Origin: Pseudomonadota bacterium
GTDB taxonomy: Bacteria; Pseudomonadota; Alphaproteobacteria; Ferrovibrionales; Ferrovibrionaceae
Length of the DNA: 9,790 nt
Assembly: GCA_023433835.1 (NCBI GenBank)
Contig: JAEYTW010000465.1
Location: 1 to 9,790 of the forward strand
Reading direction: 5' to 3'
The position numbers and the translations under genes were made by a program. Position 1 is the first letter of the stretch. Each line of letters begins with the position of its first letter. Below the pieces are notes generated by a model. It ran no database searches. It saw nothing but the letters and a program-made list of their open reading frames with translations, and had not been told where the DNA came from. Of the stretch, positions 6,734-9,790 are shown in pieces.

Positions 6734-7759
6734 TCAGGCGCCGGCGGCCGCCCTTTCCTCGATCATCCGCCGCACCCTGAGCGAGCCGGCGTCGAGGTTG
6801 ATGTTGATCATGCGATAGTCGGGTGCTTCGAGCATCGCCTGCTGCTGGGCCTGCACGATCACCTTGTCCTCCCCGAAGATGCGCGTGATCGACGCCTTCA
6901 TGTCGTTGGTCAGCGATGCATCGTCGAGACAGAAGCTTCGCGCATTGGCCCAGAAATACCAGCAGGTTGTATCGGTCGCCGGCGTGATCGAGTTCAGGAT
7001 CATCGCCGAGATGCCGCGGCTGCGGTCGCCTTCCGGGGCGCCGGTGCCGGTCTCGGCCACGCCGACATCGATGACCACCGAGCAGGGCCGGACGTAGCGC
7101 GCGATCTGCCAGCGGTCGCAATGCCCGCCATAGTCGCGGGCCCGCCGCATCAGCCCGGCCCAGAACGGCGCCGGTTCATGGTCGTGCACCCAGCGCGACA
7201 CCGTCACCGTATCGCCGTCGAACGACGTCCTGATCGGCGCCGAGGGCAGGCGATGGTCGCCGATCGAGGTCGGGTGGACATAGGTCTCGTGACTGAGGTC
7301 GAGCAGGTTGTCGATCAGCAGGCGGTAGTCGCAGGCGACTTCCATCACGTCGCCGTCGCCGGCCCAGGCCGGATCGTCGTTCCAATGCAGGTCGGGCACC
7401 TCGGCCGGGTTGGCCAGCGCCGGATCGCCGACCCAGACCCAGACGAACCGGTGGCGTTCGACCACCGGATAGCTGGTGACCCGGGCCTGCGGGGCCACGC
7501 GCTCCTGGCTCGGTACCTTGACGCACTGGCCGGTGCGGTCGTAGGTCAGGCCGTGATAGCCGCAGACCAGGGTGTCGCCCTCAAGCCGCCCGTGGCTCAG
7601 CGGCAGCAGGCGGTGGCAGCAGCGATCGGCCAGGGCGACGGCCGAGCCGTCCTCCAGGCGATAGAGCACCATCGGCAGATTGCAGATGCGGCGGGCCAGC
7701 AGGTCGCGCCCGACTTCACGCCCCCAGGCGGCCACGTACCACGCGTTTTGCATGAACAT
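6734..7759 (-). CDS. vanA: VanA-like Rieske aromatic O-demethylase oxygenase subunit
   Basis: 341-aa terminal oxygenase. VanA enzymes convert vanillate, O2 and NAD(P)H-derived electrons to protocatechuate and formaldehyde. The Rieske [2Fe-2S] ligands are C47-x-H49 and C66-x2-H69, 16 residues apart. The mononuclear-iron motif is D154-x2-H157-x4-H162, in the LLDLSHETYVHP context typical of VanA; the third iron ligand was not assigned. The middle and C-terminal stretches also resemble VanA as I remember it (DRWQIARY, the WYFWANAR region, the ININLDAGS region near the end). The start is the ATG at 7759 with GGGAGAG upstream; the ATG at 7753 is an alternative, and the open frame above this crosses the promoter. 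The VanB reductase is not in the window. The exact substrate could be another methoxybenzoate such as syringate or veratrate. Confidence 0.83.
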   Translation of the reverse strand: MFMQNAWYVAAWGREVGRDLLARRICNLPMVLYRLEDGSAVALADRCCHRLLPLSHGRLEGDTLVCGYHGLTYDRTGQCVKVPSQERVAPQARVTSYPVVERHRFVWVWVGDPALANPAEVPDLHWNDDPAWAGDGDVMEVACDYRLLIDNLLDLSHETYVHPTSIGDHRLPSAPIRTSFDGDTVTVSRWVHDHEPAPFWAGLMRRARDYGGHCDRWQIARYVRPCSVVIDVGVAETGTGAPEGDRSRGISAMILNSITPATDTTCWYFWANARSFCLDDASLTNDMKASITRIFGEDKVIVQAQQQAMLEAPDYRMININLDAGSLRVRRMIEERAAAGA

Positions 7760-7790
7760 GGAACTCTCCCTAACAAGATCGTTTGAGATC

Positions 7791-7802
7791 ATTGTATCCA
7801 AT
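7791..7802 (-). promoter_or_regulatory. VanR-like operator, vanA-proximal copy
   Basis: ATTGTATCCAAT on the plus strand, ATTGGATACAAT on the minus strand. It is a pseudo-palindrome with arms ATTG and CAAT. It differs at one base from the palindromic VanR operator ATTGGATCCAAT that I recall from Caulobacter. It covers the vanA -10 box. A second identical copy lies 117 bp away in the opposite orientation. Confidence 0.72.
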
Positions 7803-7818
7803 GGCTCAGTTCGGGCAA
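7791..7818 (-). promoter_or_regulatory. vanA promoter
   Basis: Read on the minus strand: -35 TTGCCC (7818-7813, 4 of 6 consensus), 16-nt spacer, -10 TACAAT (7796-7791, 5 of 6). Transcription would start near 7784, giving a leader of about 25 nt with the GGGAGAG ribosome site. The -10 is embedded in a VanR-like operator, so repressor binding would block RNA polymerase. Confidence 0.6.
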
Positions 7819-7907
7819 TGGAAATTCGCATGACGAACCATCGTGCGCATCTCGCAACTGCAGCAATGGCTGATTTCCCGACCGTGACGCTTTCTCGCCG
7901 AAGGATC

Positions 7908-7919
7908 ATTGGATACAAT
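7908..7919 (+). promoter_or_regulatory. VanR-like operator, vanR-proximal copy
   Basis: ATTGGATACAAT on the plus strand, identical to the minus-strand reading of 7791-7802. Both copies are preceded by GATC on the plus strand. It ends 6 nt before the vanR ATG and contains the likely vanR -10 box, so VanR should repress itself as well as vanA. Centre-to-centre spacing of 117 bp is close to 11 helical turns, which would allow looping between the two sites. Confidence 0.72.
7914..7919 (+). promoter_or_regulatory. Probable -10 element of vanR, leaderless start
   Basis: TACAAT matches the -10 consensus at 5 of 6 positions. Its usual start point, about 7 nt downstream, falls at the vanR ATG (7926). 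No Shine-Dalgarno is present in the bases just before that ATG, so the mRNA may be leaderless. The matching -35 region (around 7891-7896, TTTCTC) is poor. Confidence 0.45.
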
Positions 7920-7925
7920 AACGGG

Positions 7926-8651
7926 ATGCAGATGGAGAGCCCGGCCCCCTCGTCCCAGCAGCAGCGCATCGTCCTGAAGCTGCGCGAGATGATCCTGAAC
8001 GGCGAACTGGCGCCGGGCACCCGGGTCGCCGAGATTCCGGTGGCCGAACGCCTCGGCGTGTCGCGCACCCCTGTCCGCTACGCGCTCGGCGTGCTGGCGG
8101 GCGAGGGGCTGATCGTGGCGACCGACAACGGCCGCGGCTTCCTGGTCCGCGGCTTCTCGCTGAAGGATATCATCGACGCGATCGAACTGCGCGGCACGCT
8201 GGAGGGCATGGCTGCCCGGCTGGTCGCCGAGGGCGGCTGGACGGAGGGGTTGGCCTTCGACCTGGCCCGGTGCCTGACGGAAGGCGAGGCGGTGATCGCG
8301 CCCGGCCGGCTCGAGGCCGAATCGGGCGCGCGCTGGGCCGGAATCAATGAACGCTTCCACCGGCTGATCGTCCATGCCTGCGGCAGCCAGCCCCTGATCA
8401 ATGCGGTGATGCTCAACGACAAGCTGCCCTTCGCCTCCGCCAAGGCGTTCCTGGGCGTGACCCGCGACGAGGTCATCCTGCGCCGGCAGTACGAAATCCT
8501 GCTGATGGCCCAGCGCCAGCACCAGGCGATCGTCGAGGCGCTGGCCCAGGGCAAGGGTGCCCGGGCCGAGGGGCTGATGCGCGAGCACGCCCATGCCGCG
8601 ATCGACAACATCCTGCTGTTCCGCGGCGAGATTCCGGGTCTGTCGTCCTGA
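7926..8651 (+). CDS. vanR: VanR-like GntR/FCD transcriptional repressor
   Basis: 241-aa regulator, divergent from the VanA-like gene. The winged HTH covers about residues 14-76, with the recognition segment SRTPVRYAL (46-54); an FCD ligand domain fills about 85-232. FCD metal-site residues are largely kept: the FH of NERFHRLI, the H of QHQAIVEAL and H residues in REHAHAAI, with Asn in place of the usual first Asp. VanR proteins repress vanAB and release DNA when vanillate binds; this role is inferred from family, from gene order and from the two ATTGGATACAAT sites. Start choice: the ATG at 7926 gives a normal family N-terminus; 7932 is possible. The same frame is open upstream, but that would place both operators inside the coding region. 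Confidence 0.8.
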   Translation: MQMESPAPSSQQQRIVLKLREMILNGELAPGTRVAEIPVAERLGVSRTPVRYALGVLAGEGLIVATDNGRGFLVRGFSLKDIIDAIELRGTLEGMAARLVAEGGWTEGLAFDLARCLTEGEAVIAPGRLEAESGARWAGINERFHRLIVHACGSQPLINAVMLNDKLPFASAKAFLGVTRDEVILRRQYEILLMAQRQHQAIVEALAQGKGARAEGLMREHAHAAIDNILLFRGEIPGLSS

Positions 8652-8666
8652 GACTTGTCTCCGGCC

Positions 8667-8700
8667 CGGTTGCCACGTAAGAACGATTGTGCGGCAACCG
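8667..8700. promoter_or_regulatory. Inverted repeat upstream of the IclR gene, candidate operator
   Basis: CGGTTGCC (8667-8674) and GGCAACCG (8693-8700) form a perfect 8-bp inverted repeat with an 18-nt spacer, 13 nt before the IclR ATG. The placement suits autoregulation by the IclR protein. It could also fold as a hairpin behind vanR, but the long loop and the absence of a T-run argue against an intrinsic terminator. Confidence 0.45.
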
Positions 8701-8713
8701 AACAGAGGCAGGC

Positions 8714-9499
8714 ATGACCGACGACGGTCCCGAAGGGGGGCAGGACTCCAAGGAGTTCGTCAATTCGCTGGCGCGCGGTTTGTCGGTCTTGCAGTGTTTC
8801 GGGCGCGACTTCAGGCGGATGACCTTGTCGGAAGTGGCCGAGCGCACCGACCTCAACCGCGCCGCGGCCCGCCGCTCGCTGCTGACGCTGGCCGAACTCG
8901 GCTTCGTCGCCTCCGACGGCAAGTATTTCGAGCTGACGCCCCGGGTGCTGACGCTCGGCTTCGCCTATCTCTCCTCGCTCGAATTCTGGGAAGCCTCGCG
9001 CCCCGTGCTGGACGCGGTCTCGCGCGACCTCGAGGAAAGCTGCTCGGCCGCCGTGCTCGACGGGCCCGAGATCGTCTATGTCGCCCGCGCCGCGGCGCGC
9101 CATCGCCTGCTCTCGATCGCGCTGACCATCGGCACGCGCCTGCCGGCCCATGCGACCTCGATGGGCCAGGTGCTGCTGGCCGGGCTCGAGGCCAAGGCGC
9201 TCGACCGCTACTTCGCCGGTGCCGAACTGCGCCGCTTCACCGCGACCACCTTGACGACGCGGGCGGAGATCGAGGCGCGGCTGGTCGAGGTGCGGGCCGC
9301 CGGCCACGTCGTCGTCGACCAGGAATTCGAGATCGGGCTGCGCTCGATCGCCGTGCCGATCCGCCAGCGCGACGGCAGCGTCACCGCGGCGCTCAACGTC
9401 TCGACCCATGCCGCGCGCTGCGACCTCGGCCAGATGGAGGAACGTTTCCTGCCGCGGCTGCGTCAGGCCGCCGAGGAACTGTCGCGGATACTGGCCTGA
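8714..9499 (+). CDS. IclR-family regulator, PcaR/PcaU/PobR-like
   Basis: 261-aa regulator. The IclR winged HTH is at about 15-75, beginning FVNSLARGLSVL (15-26), with helix-turn-helix MTLSEVAERTDLNRAAARRSLLTL at 36-59 read in two parts: sensor helix 37-45 and recognition helix 48-59. The effector domain (about 80-258) shows LTPRVLTLGFAYLSS, IVYVARAAA and RRFTATTLTTRAEIE, patterns I associate with regulators of the beta-ketoadipate pathway that sense protocatechuate, 4-hydroxybenzoate or beta-ketoadipate. That fits a position beside a vanillate demethylase, whose product is protocatechuate. The ATG at 8714 has AGAGGCAGG upstream; a TTG at 8687 would add nine residues but lies in the inverted repeat. 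The target genes are not in the window. The last 37 nt overlap the convergent gene. Confidence 0.85.
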   Translation: MTDDGPEGGQDSKEFVNSLARGLSVLQCFGRDFRRMTLSEVAERTDLNRAAARRSLLTLAELGFVASDGKYFELTPRVLTLGFAYLSSLEFWEASRPVLDAVSRDLEESCSAAVLDGPEIVYVARAAARHRLLSIALTIGTRLPAHATSMGQVLLAGLEAKALDRYFAGAELRRFTATTLTTRAEIEARLVEVRAAGHVVVDQEFEIGLRSIAVPIRQRDGSVTAALNVSTHAARCDLGQMEERFLPRLRQAAEELSRILA

Positions 9500-9790
9500 T
9501 CCGGCGCCGGCTGCCAATGGGCCAGCGCCAGCCGGCCGGTTTCGGTCAGGCCGTAGACGCCGCGGGTGACGCGCTCGAACCAGCCATAGACATTGTGCTG
9601 CAGGATGCCGGCGGCATCGGCGGCCAGCGGTTTCAGGTCGCGCGGCCGGCCGGGCCCCGCGGCCAGCGCGGCGGCGCAGGCCAGCGCGCGCTGGCGATAG
9701 GCGGTCATGATCGGGCTGCGGGTCGAGCCGCCGGCGGTGGGATCGCCCAGCCGCTTGCGATGCTCGGTCATCAGCCGTGAGCGGCGCTTC
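9463..9790 (-). CDS. DUF2161-like protein, C-terminal fragment (5' end outside window)
   Basis: Only the last 108 or so residues are visible; the frame runs to the right edge without a stop. The visible part begins KRRSRLMTEH, then RLGDPTAGGSTRSPIMTAYR, then a winged-helix-like stretch with NVYGWFERVTRGVYGLTETG. I recognise this as the C-terminal region of DUF2161 proteins, which are described as putative PD-(D/E)XK-type phosphodiesterases; the catalytic part would be outside the window. The ATG at 9771 is an internal Met because homology continues upstream of it. The stop lies inside the end of the IclR gene, giving a 37-nt tail-to-tail overlap. Family assignment is from memory of the motif pattern. 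Confidence 0.6.
   Translation of the reverse strand, partial: KRRSRLMTEHRKRLGDPTAGGSTRSPIMTAYRQRALACAAALAAGPGRPRDLKPLAADAAGILQHNVYGWFERVTRGVYGLTETGRLALAHWQPAPDQASIRDSSSAA

Noticed and set aside
7680..7925. Upstream in-frame starts for the VanR-like protein, including inside vanA
   Set aside because: They would encode the operator region and part of the vanA gene antisense; family proteins start about 10-15 residues before the HTH, matching 7926.
7760..8068. N-terminal extension of the VanA-like protein to 444 aa
   Set aside because: It would run through the promoter, both operators and the vanR start; the family N-terminus (QNAWYVAAW) begins right after the ATG at 7759.
8078..9517. 479-aa minus-strand frame opposite vanR and the IclR gene
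   Set aside because: Antisense shadow of two well-recognised regulators; no domain pattern and no ribosome site.
9771..9771. Met at 9771 as the start of a 102-aa protein
   Set aside because: The frame stays open to the window edge, and the preceding residues (KRRSRL) continue the DUF2161-like pattern, so this is an internal Met.

Overview
The window looks like a chromosomal piece of a GC-rich alphaproteobacterium, probably a soil or water heterotroph. The grounds are dense high-GC coding, many ABC-type solute-binding proteins and GntR/IclR regulators, and a VanR-like operator resembling the one I recall from Caulobacter. The genus cannot be named from this sequence. I saw no IS element, integrase, tRNA, rRNA or CRISPR array.

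Left block (1-5453). On the minus strand, an operon reads GntR/FCD regulator (3623-2895), periplasmic solute-binding protein (2928-1885), ABC ATPase (1873-812) and membrane permease (815 to beyond the left edge). The genes overlap or nearly touch (34-nt overlap, 11-nt gap, 4-nt ATGA overlap), so they are probably co-transcribed and partly translationally coupled. The proteins resemble the AfuA/FbpABC (Fe3+/spermidine/putrescine/phosphonate-type) importer superfamily. The FCD-type regulator, and the lack of an obvious tandem-Tyr iron site in the binding protein, suggest a small organic ligand rather than iron. An AT-rich 171-bp divergent promoter region separates this operon from a plus-strand gene (3795-5453) for a 552-aa protein. 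Its C-terminal part is a CrtC/AttH-type lipocalin-like domain and its N-terminal part is a duplicated module of about 100 residues. The divergent arrangement suggests that the importer and this putative enzyme serve one substrate; this is the least understood part of the window.

Right block (5477-9790). A vanillate-type aromatic module: on the minus strand a VanA-like Rieske oxygenase (7759-6734) is followed by a Leu/Ile/Val-type periplasmic binding protein (6691-5534), and the transcript ends at a strong intrinsic terminator (5504-5477). Divergent from it is a VanR-like GntR/FCD regulator (7926-8651). The 166-bp gap between them carries two copies of the 12-mer ATTGGATACAAT in opposite orientation, each overlaying the -10 element (TACAAT) of one of the two promoters. 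Next comes an IclR regulator of the PcaR/PcaU/PobR type (8714-9499). This fits the biochemistry: VanA makes protocatechuate from vanillate, and PcaR-type proteins control protocatechuate breakdown. The oxygenase's reductase partner (VanB) and the membrane parts of the LIV-type transporter are not in the window.

At the right edge, the C-terminal part of a DUF2161-like protein lies on the minus strand and overlaps the end of the IclR gene by 37 nt. Coding is nearly continuous; no stretch above 300 bases lacks a gene.
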